Source: an uncultured Clostridia bacterium
Lineage (GTDB): Bacteria > Bacillota > Clostridia > Oscillospirales > Butyricicoccaceae
Length of the DNA: 45,710 nt
Assembly: GCA_910586575.1 (NCBI GenBank)
Contig: CAJUJQ010000006.1
Location: 1 to 45,710 of the forward strand
Direction: 5' to 3'
Position 1 is the stretch's first letter; the number at the start of each line of letters is the position of its first letter. Below the pieces are notes generated by a model. That model was given only the letters and a program-made list of their open reading frames with translations. It was not told the DNA's origin and searched no databases. Made by a program: the position numbers and the translations under genes. Positions 32,154-40,348 of the stretch are shown here, one piece after another.

Positions 32154-32537
32154 TTAAAACTCCTGTGAATCGGATGAATCGGGAAAATCCGTCCTGCCGC
32201 TGTAGATGATATCCGGCTCAAGCGCGAAATCCGCGCTGTCCCCGGCGTCCTCCCCCGGCTCCCCGGCAGCGCCGTCCAGGTCAATCACCTCGGGGACAGG
32301 CGCGGCAGCGGGTTCAGGCTCCGGCTGGGGTTCCGGCTCGGGGCGCGGGCCGTCGCGGTAGACGACCTGCCCGGCGGCGATTTCGTCCAGCGCCAGCTTG
32401 ACCGGTTTATCTCGCAGCTTTTCGTGGGTTTTCTCGGATTCCTCTGAGAGATCGCGCGCACGCTGCGCCGTAAGGTTGACCAGCAGATACCGGTTGCTGA
32501 CCTTTGCCATCAGTTCATTCATGGATGGTTTTAACAT
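32154..32537 (-). CDS. rpoZ: RNA polymerase omega subunit with long acidic tail
   Basis: A 127-residue protein. The first 65 residues are the omega fold (NRYLLVNLTAQRARDL, KPVKLALDEIAAG), which helps assemble beta-prime. The rest is a low-complexity acidic tail with Pro-Glu repeats (PEPEPQPEPEP) and many Asp residues, absent from the usual 65-90-residue omega. AAGGAAG precedes the ATG. It lies between gmk and coaBC, the standard place. Confidence 0.92.
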   Translation of the reverse strand: MLKPSMNELMAKVSNRYLLVNLTAQRARDLSEESEKTHEKLRDKPVKLALDEIAAGQVVYRDGPRPEPEPQPEPEPAAAPVPEVIDLDGAAGEPGEDAGDSADFALEPDIIYSGRTDFPDSSDSQEF

Positions 32538-32558
32538 AGATAGATTCTTCCTTCCGTT

Positions 32559-33149
32559 TTATCGGGAGCACGCGGCTTCCGGGTTGTTTTCGGTTCGGTT
32601 GTGTAAAATCAGCGCTTTGAGCAGCGCGACCGCGTGGTCAACCGTGTCATTTACCACGATATGCGCAAAATTGCGCTGGTATTCCAGTTCGCGCCGGGCG
32701 GTTTCCAGCCGCTGTCGGATTTTTTCCTCGCTCTCGGTGCCGCGTCCGTGCAGCCGCGCGTCCAGTTCCTCCAGCGACGGCGGCGCAAGGAATACCATCA
32801 CCGCGTCCGGGCGCTTGCGGTGCACCTGCATCGCGCCCTGCACCTCGATTTCAAGGATCACGTCACGCCCCGCCGCCAGCTGTTCCTCGACCGGGCGCTC
32901 AGGCGTGCCATAATAATTATCGACATATTCGGCATATTCTAAAAAGGCGTTTTCGGCAATTTTCTGTTCAAACGCCTGCTTGGAGATGAAATAATAATGC
33001 ACGCCGTCCTGCTCGCCGGGGCGCGGGACGCGGGTGGTCGCCGAGACCGACAGGGACAGCCCCGGTACCTCGTCCAGCAGCCGGTGCAGCACGGTGCCCT
33101 TGCCCGCGCCGGACGGCCCTGTAAATACATACAGCCTGCCTTTATGCAT
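32559..33149 (-). CDS. gmk: Guanylate kinase
   Basis: A 196-residue enzyme that converts GMP to GDP. P-loop GPSGAGKGT, GMP-binding VSATTRVPRPGE and the YYGTPERPVEEQL region are intact. The start at 33149 has GAGGAGGG upstream inside the end of remA, with an 8-nt overlap; a start seven codons earlier is less likely. The remA-gmk-rpoZ order is standard. Confidence 0.97.
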   Translation of the reverse strand: MHKGRLYVFTGPSGAGKGTVLHRLLDEVPGLSLSVSATTRVPRPGEQDGVHYYFISKQAFEQKIAENAFLEYAEYVDNYYGTPERPVEEQLAAGRDVILEIEVQGAMQVHRKRPDAVMVFLAPPSLEELDARLHGRGTESEEKIRQRLETARRELEYQRNFAHIVVNDTVDHAVALLKALILHNRTENNPEAACSR

Positions 33150-33402
33150 CGTCGCCCTCCTCGCCGTCACGGCTAGTCATGCGGCCCGCAACCGTTTCCG
33201 GCTGCACCGCCGAAAGGATGACATGGTCGCTGTCCATAATGATGACCGCGCGGGTGCGCCGCCCGTAGGTGGCGTCGATGAGCATGCTGCGGTCGCGTGC
33301 TTCCTGGATAACGCGCTTGATCGGCGCGGATTCCGGGCTGACAATCGCCACAAGGCGGCCCGCCGAAACCATGTTGCCGAAACCGATATTGATAAGCTTC
33401 AA
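33142..33402 (-). CDS. remA: RemA/DUF370 regulator
   Basis: An 86-residue DNA-binding protein of the RemA family, which activates extracellular matrix and osmoprotection genes in Bacillus. The conserved sequence INIGFGNMVSAGRLVAIVSP and IDATYGRRTRAVIIMDS is clear. It starts at TTG (33400-33402) with AGGGGGG upstream. The C-terminus is extended by an acidic stretch (RDGEEGDDA), in which the gmk ribosome binding site lies. What it controls in this organism is unknown. Confidence 0.93.
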   Translation of the reverse strand: MKLINIGFGNMVSAGRLVAIVSPESAPIKRVIQEARDRSMLIDATYGRRTRAVIIMDSDHVILSAVQPETVAGRMTSRDGEEGDDA

Positions 33403-33436
33403 AGTTGTCCCCCCCTATGCCGGAATGCGCGGCGCG

Positions 33437-34312
33437 CTACTCGATGTTCTGAATCTGTTCCCGGATTTTCTCAATCTCGGACTTGAGATCAACGACCAGC
33501 CGGGACATCGCCGCGTCGTTCGCCTTGGAGCCGATGGTGTTGGCCTCGCGGTTCATTTCCTGCACCAGGAAATCCAGCTTGCGGCCGACCGCGCCGCCCT
33601 CGGCGAGCATCAGCTCCAGCTGGCTGATATGGCTGCGCAGGCGCACGGTCTCCTCATCGACCGCCGTTTTGTCGGCAAATACCGCCGCTTCCAGCAGGAT
33701 CCTCTGCTCATCCACCTGCGCGGACTCAAGCACCTCCTGCATCCGTTTATACAGCTTTTCGCGATAGGCGGCCACGCGCTCGGGGCTGCGCCGCTCGACC
33801 TCGCCGACCAGCGACAGGATGGTCCCGGCGCGGCTCCTGACATCCTCGGCAAGCTTGACGCCCTCGCGCGTGCGCATGGTGTCGAAGCCGCCCGCCGCTT
33901 CCGCGAAAACGGAGAGCACGTCGGCGGTCAGCTCGTCGGCGTCGATCTCGGCCCGGCGGCTGGTCAGCACGTCCGGAAGCTTGGCGACATCCATGACGGT
34001 CAGCCTGCTTTCCAGCCCGAACCGCTCGTGCAGGCGCTGGAGCGCCTGAATATAGCTGCCCGCAAGCTGCTCGTTGAGCAGGATTTCGGAGCCTGCGGCT
34101 TCCTCGTCCTCAATGGCAATGAAGATATCGACCCGCCCGCGCGCAATCCGTTCCGAGGCGGCTTTTTTGAGCGCGTCCTCCAGGAAGCCGTATACACGCG
34201 GCGCTTTGACCGTGCAGTCCAGGTAACGGTGGTTGACCGCACGCACCTCAACGGTAATCTCGCGCCCGTGGGCGGAAAGGCGCGCGCGGCCGTAACCGGT
34301 CATACTTTTCAT
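33437..34312 (-). CDS. yicC: YicC-family endoribonuclease
   Basis: A 291-residue protein of the YicC/YloC family, now regarded as an endoribonuclease in stress and small-RNA turnover. It begins MKSMTGYGRA, has the conserved EVRAVNHRYLD and ends with the LVQEMNREANTIGSK and VVDLKSEIEKIREQIQNIE hallmark. AGAGG lies six bases before the ATG. It heads the yicC-remA-gmk-rpoZ-coaBC-priA run. Confidence 0.95.
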   Translation of the reverse strand: MKSMTGYGRARLSAHGREITVEVRAVNHRYLDCTVKAPRVYGFLEDALKKAASERIARGRVDIFIAIEDEEAAGSEILLNEQLAGSYIQALQRLHERFGLESRLTVMDVAKLPDVLTSRRAEIDADELTADVLSVFAEAAGGFDTMRTREGVKLAEDVRSRAGTILSLVGEVERRSPERVAAYREKLYKRMQEVLESAQVDEQRILLEAAVFADKTAVDEETVRLRSHISQLELMLAEGGAVGRKLDFLVQEMNREANTIGSKANDAAMSRLVVDLKSEIEKIREQIQNIE

Positions 34313-34358
34313 AATGTACCTCTTTTATTTTTCCGGCCCCTGCCGGGACCGGTTCGTT

Positions 34359-34862
34359 TCAATGAAATTTCCGGAGCCAGTGCCCCATTCCCATAAAAAT
34401 ACGGTTCATACAAAAATCATAATAAAGCAGAAAGACCGTCCAGCCCGCAGCCAGCGCAGCGGCGATCAGCGGTGAAACGGATACAAGCTCTTCCACAAAG
34501 CCGAATTGGATGACCACAATGGAAAGCAGCACCCAAAACACGACCAGCGAAGCCTTGCACGCCAGCCGGGGAACCCGGCTCTGCCAGTGAACGGTGAACC
34601 GCAAAACCGTATACAGCCCAAGCACCAGGACATATACCAGTGCGGTGAATTTATCCGGCACAACCAGCACCGCGAGCGCGGAGGTTGCGCCGTAAACCAG
34701 CCGCCCGGTGCGGGCCTCGCCCCGCAGGAAAAAAAGCGCCGGGACAAGCGCCGCCAGCAGTGCCGCCGCGCCGGACGCAATCTCAAACACCGCGCCAAGC
34801 TCGAGCAGCACAATTGAAACGGCGGTCATCATGCCGCCCTGGGCAATGCTGCGCGCCCTCAT
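34359..34862 (-). CDS. Polytopic membrane protein of unknown function
   Basis: A 167-residue protein with about five hydrophobic segments (near residues 10-30, 32-48, 55-68, 72-90 and 108-145). I do not recognise a named family with confidence; the N-terminal pattern MRARSIAQGGMMTAVSIVLLELG loosely resembles small ECF-S/DUF2232-like membrane proteins. It starts 3 nt after the stop codon of the J-domain protein and may be co-translated with it. The third gene of a DUF5685-J protein-membrane protein set. Confidence 0.75.
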   Translation of the reverse strand: MRARSIAQGGMMTAVSIVLLELGAVFEIASGAAALLAALVPALFFLRGEARTGRLVYGATSALAVLVVPDKFTALVYVLVLGLYTVLRFTVHWQSRVPRLACKASLVVFWVLLSIVVIQFGFVEELVSVSPLIAAALAAGWTVFLLYYDFCMNRIFMGMGHWLRKFH

Positions 34863-34865
34863 CGG

Positions 34866-35471
34866 TCAGCACCCCATATTACAGCAGTTGCAGCACAGCG
34901 AGAGGCACATCAGGTTGGCGCAGCAGTCGCACATATCGGAATGCTGCATCGGGCGGTAGCCGCCATAGCCGCCGGTCATGTTGACCATATTCATGGCGGA
35001 GCGGTACTCGGCGTTGTCCGGCTCCATCGCGCACGCCTGCTGATAACAGCGGGAAGCCTCGTCATACCAGCCCTTGCGATAATAGACCGTACCCATCAGG
35101 AAGTACCATTCCGCGTTGCGCTGGCTGCTGCGCTGAAGCATTTCCTCCGCGAGGTTCAGGTTTCCCTGGGTAATGGCGGCGCGGATCTGGCTGAACTGGG
35201 GGCTTTGCTGCCGGTTGTAGGACTGCCCGTAGCTGTACTGCTGATAGGCGCCGCCGCCGGAGGAAGACTTTGCGGAGCCGCGCCCGGAGCGTTCGTTCAT
35301 GATCTGGTCGTAAGCCTCATTGATTTCCTTCATCCGTTGTTCGGCCAGGTCGGCAAGCGGGTTGTTGACGTAATTGTCGGGGTGGTATTTGCGCGCAAGC
35401 TCACGATAGGCGCGTTTGACATCATCGTCACTGGTCTGCGGCGTAACGCCCAGCAGTTTATAAGGATCCAT
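34866..35471 (-). CDS. J-domain protein with TPR-like and cysteine-rich C-terminus
   Basis: A 201-residue co-chaperone-like protein. The J domain (residues 1-62) has the essential HPD (KYHPDNY), so it should stimulate an Hsp70. A Gly/Ser/Gln/Tyr-rich linker follows, then a helical part resembling TPRs (about 100-165), and a tail with nine Cys in the last 21 residues (CDCCANLMC, CCNCCNMGC). It is not DnaJ itself: no G/F region or CxxCxGxG repeats. It overlaps the DUF5685 gene by 14 nt, indicating a joint role. Confidence 0.85.
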   Translation of the reverse strand: MDPYKLLGVTPQTSDDDVKRAYRELARKYHPDNYVNNPLADLAEQRMKEINEAYDQIMNERSGRGSAKSSSGGGAYQQYSYGQSYNRQQSPQFSQIRAAITQGNLNLAEEMLQRSSQRNAEWYFLMGTVYYRKGWYDEASRCYQQACAMEPDNAEYRSAMNMVNMTGGYGGYRPMQHSDMCDCCANLMCLSLCCNCCNMGC

Positions 35472-36339
35472 GACGCATTCGTCCTCCGTTCATTTGATAA
35501 GTTCCGTCAAGCACCTGCCGCGTGACAGCGGGCAGGCCCAGCCAGATGATATTTTCGATCAGCCCCGCGTCGCGCTGCGCGCCGAGCAGGTCAAAGGCGG
35601 TACAGATATCGGCAAGCGAGTGTTCGAGCGTGCGTTCCAGCGGCTCCCGCACGGGGGAAAGGTCGGCGGCGCGCAGCCCGAAGCGCAGCGCAACCGGGTT
35701 GTAGCTGCCGCGGGAGAGGTCGTCCGGCAAATCCTCGCAGGCGTCTATCAGGTAGACCCAGCGCCCGGTGTGGTAGAACAGCTGCCGCAGGATGCGCTCC
35801 CGCGCGTCCCCGGTGGGGGGCACGGCAGCAGCAAGCAGGCGCGCAGTCGTATCGGCGGCGCGGTCGATGGAATCGCACCGTCCGGCTTCCAGCGCGGCGA
35901 GCCTGTCGATACAGTCGGCGATTTCGCGGTCGGCGTCCGGCAAGCGCGCGGCGGCCTTCCGATACCCGGGCGCTGCCAGCGGAAGCAGCAGGCGTGCCGC
36001 GAGCTGCCGCGCGCCGGTTTCGTCGCGCACGGTGTCGCGCAGCTTGTGGTAATTGAGGAGGACGCTGACGTCGGCGGCCCAGTCGATGGCGGCGCTGCCG
36101 CAGCACATCCGCCTTGCCCGCACGGGCGACGCGCCGCAGCGGCGGCACTCCGTATGCCCATCCTGTCCGGTGCATCCGAGCACGAGCGCAAAAAAAGTCA
36201 TGTCGTAGCTCAGGAACAGGGTGTGGAACCTGCCGTAACGGCTGCGGATGGCGTGGCACAGCCCGCAATAAACCTCCTGGAAGCGGCGGATCTCACGCAC
36301 GCGCAGCTCGTCCTTGACGGGGCGGATAAACCCAAACAT
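35458..36339 (-). CDS. DUF5685-family protein
   Basis: A 293-residue protein that I recognise as DUF5685-like. Conserved features are MFGFIRPxKxELRVRE at the start, YCGLCHAI, a CxxC cluster region (CRRCGASP, MCCGS) and WVYLIDACEDLPDDLSRGSYNP. The His-Cys and Asp-Ala-x-Glu-Asp motifs resemble metal-binding or prenyl-synthase-like helices, but the activity is unknown. The ATG at 36339 is chosen over a frame 61 codons longer because GGGAGG lies directly upstream and the longer part lies in the transcribed leader. Promoter at 36540-36568. The ribosome binding site sits in a hairpin. Confidence 0.85.
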   Translation of the reverse strand: MFGFIRPVKDELRVREIRRFQEVYCGLCHAIRSRYGRFHTLFLSYDMTFFALVLGCTGQDGHTECRRCGASPVRARRMCCGSAAIDWAADVSVLLNYHKLRDTVRDETGARQLAARLLLPLAAPGYRKAAARLPDADREIADCIDRLAALEAGRCDSIDRAADTTARLLAAAVPPTGDARERILRQLFYHTGRWVYLIDACEDLPDDLSRGSYNPVALRFGLRAADLSPVREPLERTLEHSLADICTAFDLLGAQRDAGLIENIIWLGLPAVTRQVLDGTYQMNGGRMRHGSL

Positions 36340-36345
36340 TGCACT

Positions 36346-36362
36346 GCCTCCCACTGGGAGGC
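36346..36362 (-). promoter_or_regulatory. Shine-Dalgarno-sequestering hairpin before the DUF5685 gene
   Basis: On the minus strand GCCTCCC-AGT-GGGAGGC forms a perfect 7-bp stem with a 3-nt loop. The 3' arm contains the GGGAGG that serves the ATG six bases further on. In the folded RNA the ribosome site would be blocked. Confidence 0.6.
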
Positions 36363-36539
36363 GGCGTGTCCCTCCCGGTTTTGAGACCTGTCCGGAAACG
36401 GTTGGCGTGCCGTCGCCGTCCGTCCGCGCCGCTTCCCCCTGAAATCCAATAAAATCCCTGCGGGAAACCGTCTTTGACTGACAGCGGATTCCCGCAGCAT
36501 CCGGCACTCCCCCAGTTCCCAAACAGCTCTATTCACTCT

Positions 36540-36568
36540 ATTTTACTAGATTTTTCCCATAATTACAA
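36540..36568 (-). promoter_or_regulatory. Sigma-A-type promoter of the DUF5685-J protein-membrane protein operon
   Basis: Minus strand: TTGTAA (36563-36568), 17-nt spacer, TAAAAT (36540-36545). It gives an unusually long leader of about 195 nt before the ATG at 36339. This promoter may also feed the yicC cluster downstream, because no terminator is seen in between. Confidence 0.7.
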
Positions 36569-36657
36569 GTCTGCGCATATTATTTATCGCAGAATTTACA
36601 AAAAATTTCGGAATTCCAAATGCTGGGTATCCCCGCGTCTGTCGAATCTTCTATAAA

Positions 36658-37086
36658 TTAGACTCCATCCGCCGCGTGGGCAATGATGGTAAAAACCATC
36701 GTGCCGCGCGCCTTATACCGTTTATTGTAAAAAATCCCGGCGGCAACGCCAAGCACAAAGCCCAGGATACCAAGCGCGGCCGCGCCGCCCTCGCCCAGCC
36801 CCGCCAGGCTGCCGACGGCAAACAGCACAAAGAACAGCGCCAGCGGCACGGCGTAGACGATGGCAGCAAGCCCCATCAGCTGCTTGAACTCCCCCTCGAT
36901 GACCACGCGGTCGTTGGGCTGCGCGCCGATCTGGTTGACGGCTTCGGCAAGGATGGGACCGGAAACCATTTCCGTGCAGCCGCCGCCGCACTTGGCGCAG
37001 TCGTGGCCGCAGGCCGATTGGCGGGTGACCTCGATTTCGGCCTTGCCGCCAGGCAAAAGGCGCTTTACCACTGCATTCTGTGTCAT
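36658..37086 (-). CDS. RseC/MucC-family membrane protein
   Basis: A 142-residue protein with an N-terminal Cys motif (ACGHDCAKCGGGC) and two transmembrane helices (about 68-92 and 98-118), the layout of the RseC (SoxR-reducing system) family. In other bacteria RseC works with Rnf-type electron transport to reduce SoxR; in Clostridia it is often found alone and its role is unclear. AGGAGG lies about eight bases before the ATG. No Rnf genes lie near. Confidence 0.85.
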   Translation of the reverse strand: MTQNAVVKRLLPGGKAEIEVTRQSACGHDCAKCGGGCTEMVSGPILAEAVNQIGAQPNDRVVIEGEFKQLMGLAAIVYAVPLALFFVLFAVGSLAGLGEGGAAALGILGFVLGVAAGIFYNKRYKARGTMVFTIIAHAADGV

Positions 37087-37181
37087 ATTCGTTCCTCCTG
37101 TTACATCCTTCCGGTTTGCTTGGCCATGGGATGCAGACTGTATCTATACTCGCGAATGAAAAGGTTTGCCGTATTCACCCA

Positions 37182-37211
37182 CCCTGCCCGCCAAACGGAT
37201 GGCGGGCAGGG
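37182..37211. repeat. Perfect 11-bp hairpin in the RseC-like/COG2509 gap
   Basis: CCCTGCCCGCC (37182-37192) and its complement (37201-37211) flank an 8-nt loop. There is no T-tract on either strand, so it is not a standard terminator. It may belong to the adjacent repeat or form a separate element. Together they fill most of the 284-nt gap 37087-37370; nothing else is seen there. Confidence 0.5.
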
Positions 37212-37231
37212 CAAGGTGCAGCAACGATGAT

Positions 37232-37355
37232 TGCCATTCCAATTCCCGCCGCAGCGGAGAAAGGGAGTCCAGAGGGATGAGTCCCTCTGGCGCTGTCCGC
37301 GCAGGACCGCCCGCCGCGCAGGCGAACCGAACGGCAAACTTTAACGCACACGAGT
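37232..37355. repeat. Dispersed GC-rich intergenic repeat, family A (copy 3)
   Basis: Its last 50 bases (37306-37355) are identical to positions 1-50. The left part (CCGCCGCAGCGGA at 37246-37258) is shared with 12769-12781. In the middle lies a perfect 9-bp hairpin, CCAGAGGGA with TCCCTCTGG (37269-37290). It begins 21 nt beyond a separate 11-bp hairpin (37182-37211). It lies 3' of the COG2509 gene. Confidence 0.75.
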
Positions 37356-37370
37356 GTATCTTGGCTGCGC

Positions 37371-38948
37371 CTAAAAGGGCGCGTATTCTTCCATAATGCG
37401 GAGCGCCGCGCGCAGGCCGTCCACCGCCGCGCTCATAATGCCGCCCGCAAAGCCCGCGCCTTCCCCGCAGGGGAGCAGGCCGGGGACGCTGACGCTCGAC
37501 AGCGTGTCGTCGCGCGGGATGCGTACCGGGGAAGATGTGCGCGTTTCCGGCGCGGTCAGCAGTGCGTCCGGGTTGTCAAAGCCCCGGATTTTGCGTCCAA
37601 AGACGGGCAGGCTTTTGCGCAGCATATCGGTGACATATCCGGGGAAAACCGGCGCAATCTCACCAAAAGCCACGCCCGCCGGATAGGTTGGGGCGATCGC
37701 GCCCGCCCCCGTGCCGGGGATATCCTTCAGGAAATCGCCCACCGTTTGGCAGGGGGCGCGGAAGCTTCCCGTCAGGTTGTACGCCGCGCGTTCCATGGCG
37801 CGCTGGAACGCGATACCGCCCAGCGGCGTCCCGTCGTCGAAATCCTCCGGGTTGACCGAGACCGCCAGCGCCGCGTTCGCGTTCCTGCCGCCGCGCGCGT
37901 GATAGCTCATGCCGTTGGTGACGATGCCGCCTGCTTCGCTTGCCGCCGCGACGACAAAGCCGCCGGGGCACATGCAGAACGAATAGCAGGCGCGCCCGCC
38001 GTCCCGGTGCGACAGCGTGTATTCCGCAGGCGGCAGCGCCGGATGCCCCGCATATTTGCCGTACAGCGCCCGGTCGATGGACTCCTGCGTGTGCTCAATG
38101 CGGACACCCACCGAAAACGGCTTGGGACACAGCTCGATACCGGTTGCATGCAGCATCCGGAAGGTGTCGCGCGCGCTGTGCCCAACGGCAAGCACCGCCC
38201 GCTCACAGGGGAGCGCCTGCCCGTCGGCTTCCACCGCCGCCAGCCGCCCGCCGCGCAGCAGCAGGCCGGTCATGCGCGTGCGGAAATGCACCGCCCCGCC
38301 GTTTTCCACAATGCCAGCGCGCATCGCCCGCACCACCTTTTTGAGCAGGTCGGTGCCGATGTGCGGCTTTGCCAGCCCCCGGATTTCACCCGGCGCGCCG
38401 TTTTCGTGCAGGGTTTGCAAAACGGTCTCGCAGAGCGGGTCGTTGATGCGGGTAGTGAGCTTGCCGTCCGAATACGCGCCCGCGCCGCCCTCGCCGAACT
38501 GGATATTGCATTCCGGGTCGAGTGCGCCGCCTGACCAGAACCGCTCGACCGCGCCGTCCCGTTCCTCCAGGCAGCCGCCGCGCTCGAGCACAATGGGCCG
38601 GTAGCCGTGCCGGGCCAGCAGATACGCGCAGAACAGCCCCGCCGGGCCAAGCCCGACGACAACCGGCGGATGCGGCAGGGGTGTTTTCCCGTAAACAGGC
38701 GCAAGCGCGGTGTTGCTTTTATAACGAACAGAGGGCATTTGCAGCCGTTGCGCAAATGCCTCCTCGTCCGGGACCCCGTCAATCAGGACGGAGCAAACCT
38801 TGTTGATTTTGCCGTGGCGCGCGTCGATGGAGCGCCGGTAAAGCGAGGCCGTGCCCCCGTGCAGGCCGCACCGGCGCAGCGCCAATCCGAGCGCCTGTTC
38901 CTCCGGCGCGTCGAACGGCAGCCGCAGGCCGGTTACCAGAATGCTCAT
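37371..38948 (-). CDS. FAD-dependent dehydrogenase, COG2509 family
   Basis: A 525-residue flavoprotein. After an N-terminal domain of about 85 residues it has the dinucleotide-binding motif VVGLGPAGLFCAYLLARHG, ending in a Glu (VLERGG), then GGAGAYSDGKLTTR and a C-terminal GEGAGFAGGIMSAAVDG, all typical of COG2509 (uncharacterised FAD-dependent dehydrogenases). The substrate is unknown. It is coupled to cdaR by ATGA (38945-38948), with GGAGGG upstream. The place usually taken by glmM after cdaA-cdaR is taken by this gene. Confidence 0.88.
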   Translation of the reverse strand: MSILVTGLRLPFDAPEEQALGLALRRCGLHGGTASLYRRSIDARHGKINKVCSVLIDGVPDEEAFAQRLQMPSVRYKSNTALAPVYGKTPLPHPPVVVGLGPAGLFCAYLLARHGYRPIVLERGGCLEERDGAVERFWSGGALDPECNIQFGEGGAGAYSDGKLTTRINDPLCETVLQTLHENGAPGEIRGLAKPHIGTDLLKKVVRAMRAGIVENGGAVHFRTRMTGLLLRGGRLAAVEADGQALPCERAVLAVGHSARDTFRMLHATGIELCPKPFSVGVRIEHTQESIDRALYGKYAGHPALPPAEYTLSHRDGGRACYSFCMCPGGFVVAAASEAGGIVTNGMSYHARGGRNANAALAVSVNPEDFDDGTPLGGIAFQRAMERAAYNLTGSFRAPCQTVGDFLKDIPGTGAGAIAPTYPAGVAFGEIAPVFPGYVTDMLRKSLPVFGRKIRGFDNPDALLTAPETRTSSPVRIPRDDTLSSVSVPGLLPCGEGAGFAGGIMSAAVDGLRAALRIMEEYAPF

Positions 38949-40348
38949 GCGCCGCCCTCCTCTTCCGGCGCGGGTTCCGCGTCCGTGCCAGAGGCGGGTT
39001 CCGCCGGTTCCTCTTCCGGCTCCGGCGTTTCGTCCGGTGTGGTTTCCTCCTCATCAGGGGTATCCGTGCCGGGGCCGATGTGGGCGGACTGGCGCAGCAT
39101 CACGTTGACCGATTCCGGCGCTTCAATGACCGCAATCCCGTCGGTGCCGCTGCCCTGGAGCGTGATTTCAAGCGCTGCCTGCCGAAGCCCCGGCGCAAAT
39201 TCGCCCGGCGCAAGGGCCGCGACGGCATGCAGCCTGCCTTCGTCAAAGTTTTCAATCAGCTGGGCGGGGCCGCGCACGGTCACCGGGATCACGCCCGAAA
39301 CGAGCATGGCGTCCCAGCCCTCGACACCGCCAGTGTCTACCGAAATATCTGAAATTTCAACCGTCCGGGTCGAGACGCCCTCGACGGTGACGTGCACCTC
39401 TGCGGAGGCAGGCTCCCCGGCGGATCGGCTGACGCCGTTCGGCGTCCGGATGACCAGGGTCTGTGTGCCGCCCTCGCTCATGCGGTTCAGGTCGATCATA
39501 CCGATGGTAATCCCTTCGCCTGCCAGCCGGTCAATCAGCAGCGGGTCGCCGCGCAGCTTGACGCTCTCCGGGATGATTTCAATTTTTGCCATGCCCGCCG
39601 AAATGCCGGGGGCTTCGGTCACATCCACGTGCAACGGGACAATGCCTTCCTTCAGGACGCTCAGCGACAAGTTGACCTCACCTGAAATAATTTCCAGATG
39701 GTTCTCTGCGGCATCCAGCAGATTGCCCTCTACATCGAAGAAGCTGATGGAGGCAAGATCGGTCAGGCTGCCGGTCACGCCGTCCGCGGCCAGTGTCGCG
39801 CGGGCGTAGCTGATCTGGTTGATGATTTCGGCAGGGCCTTGCACGGCCACGGATTCATGGTCGGGGGTCAGGCTGTCATAAATATAGCCTTCCGCCGGAC
39901 TGCCCTCCGTATAAGGCTCAATAATAATTTCCCGCGTGATGATTTCATCCACCCACACCTCGAGCAGGCGCGGGCTGGTGCTGCGCACCGAAATATTCAG
40001 GTTGTCGGGGTAGCGGAGCGTATAGCGCACCTTGGTGCGCCCCGGCTCGGTAATCGCGCCCACGCTGACCTCGGCATAGATATCCTCCATGTTGCGCTTT
40101 TTCAGCTCGGCGACCGACGCGCCGATGGCTTCATAATCGACCCGGATGGTCGCTTCCTTCCCTTCAATCACCGAAAAGCCGGTGTTGGTTTTCAGCGTGC
40201 TTTCCTCTAAAATCCGGACGGGGACATCGAAAATGGTTTCCTGACGCACCTTGCCGGAATTGAGCTGCACGGTCGTCCACAGCGCGAGCGACAGGATCAC
40301 CGCCAGCAGGATGGTCGGGACGTTGCTTTTCTTCCAAAATTCTTTCAC
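38945..40348 (-). CDS. cdaR: CdaA regulator CdaR (YbbR domains)
   Basis: A 467-residue membrane-anchored protein that modulates the diadenylate cyclase. One N-terminal helix (about residues 8-28) is followed by about four YbbR repeats (visible starts near VPVRILEES, YTEGSPAEGYIYD, VDVTEAPG and VHVTVEGV). It ends in a Glu/Pro-rich tail (PDEEETTPDETPEPEEEPAEP). The GTG at 40348 overlaps the cdaA stop as GTGA and has GAAGGTGAAG upstream; a GTG six codons earlier is also possible. Confidence 0.92.
   Translation of the reverse strand: MKEFWKKSNVPTILLAVILSLALWTTVQLNSGKVRQETIFDVPVRILEESTLKTNTGFSVIEGKEATIRVDYEAIGASVAELKKRNMEDIYAEVSVGAITEPGRTKVRYTLRYPDNLNISVRSTSPRLLEVWVDEIITREIIIEPYTEGSPAEGYIYDSLTPDHESVAVQGPAEIINQISYARATLAADGVTGSLTDLASISFFDVEGNLLDAAENHLEIISGEVNLSLSVLKEGIVPLHVDVTEAPGISAGMAKIEIIPESVKLRGDPLLIDRLAGEGITIGMIDLNRMSEGGTQTLVIRTPNGVSRSAGEPASAEVHVTVEGVSTRTVEISDISVDTGGVEGWDAMLVSGVIPVTVRGPAQLIENFDEGRLHAVAALAPGEFAPGLRQAALEITLQGSGTDGIAVIEAPESVNVMLRQSAHIGPGTDTPDEEETTPDETPEPEEEPAEPASGTDAEPAPEEEGGA

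Noticed and set aside
34329..34350. GC-rich hairpin between yicC and the membrane protein gene as a terminator
   Set aside because: The stem is followed by A residues, not T residues, in the direction of the upstream gene, so it would not work as a rho-independent terminator.
36340..36522. 61-codon N-terminal extension of the DUF5685 protein
   Set aside because: The region is the leader between the promoter and the ATG at 36339; the family begins at MFGFIRP.
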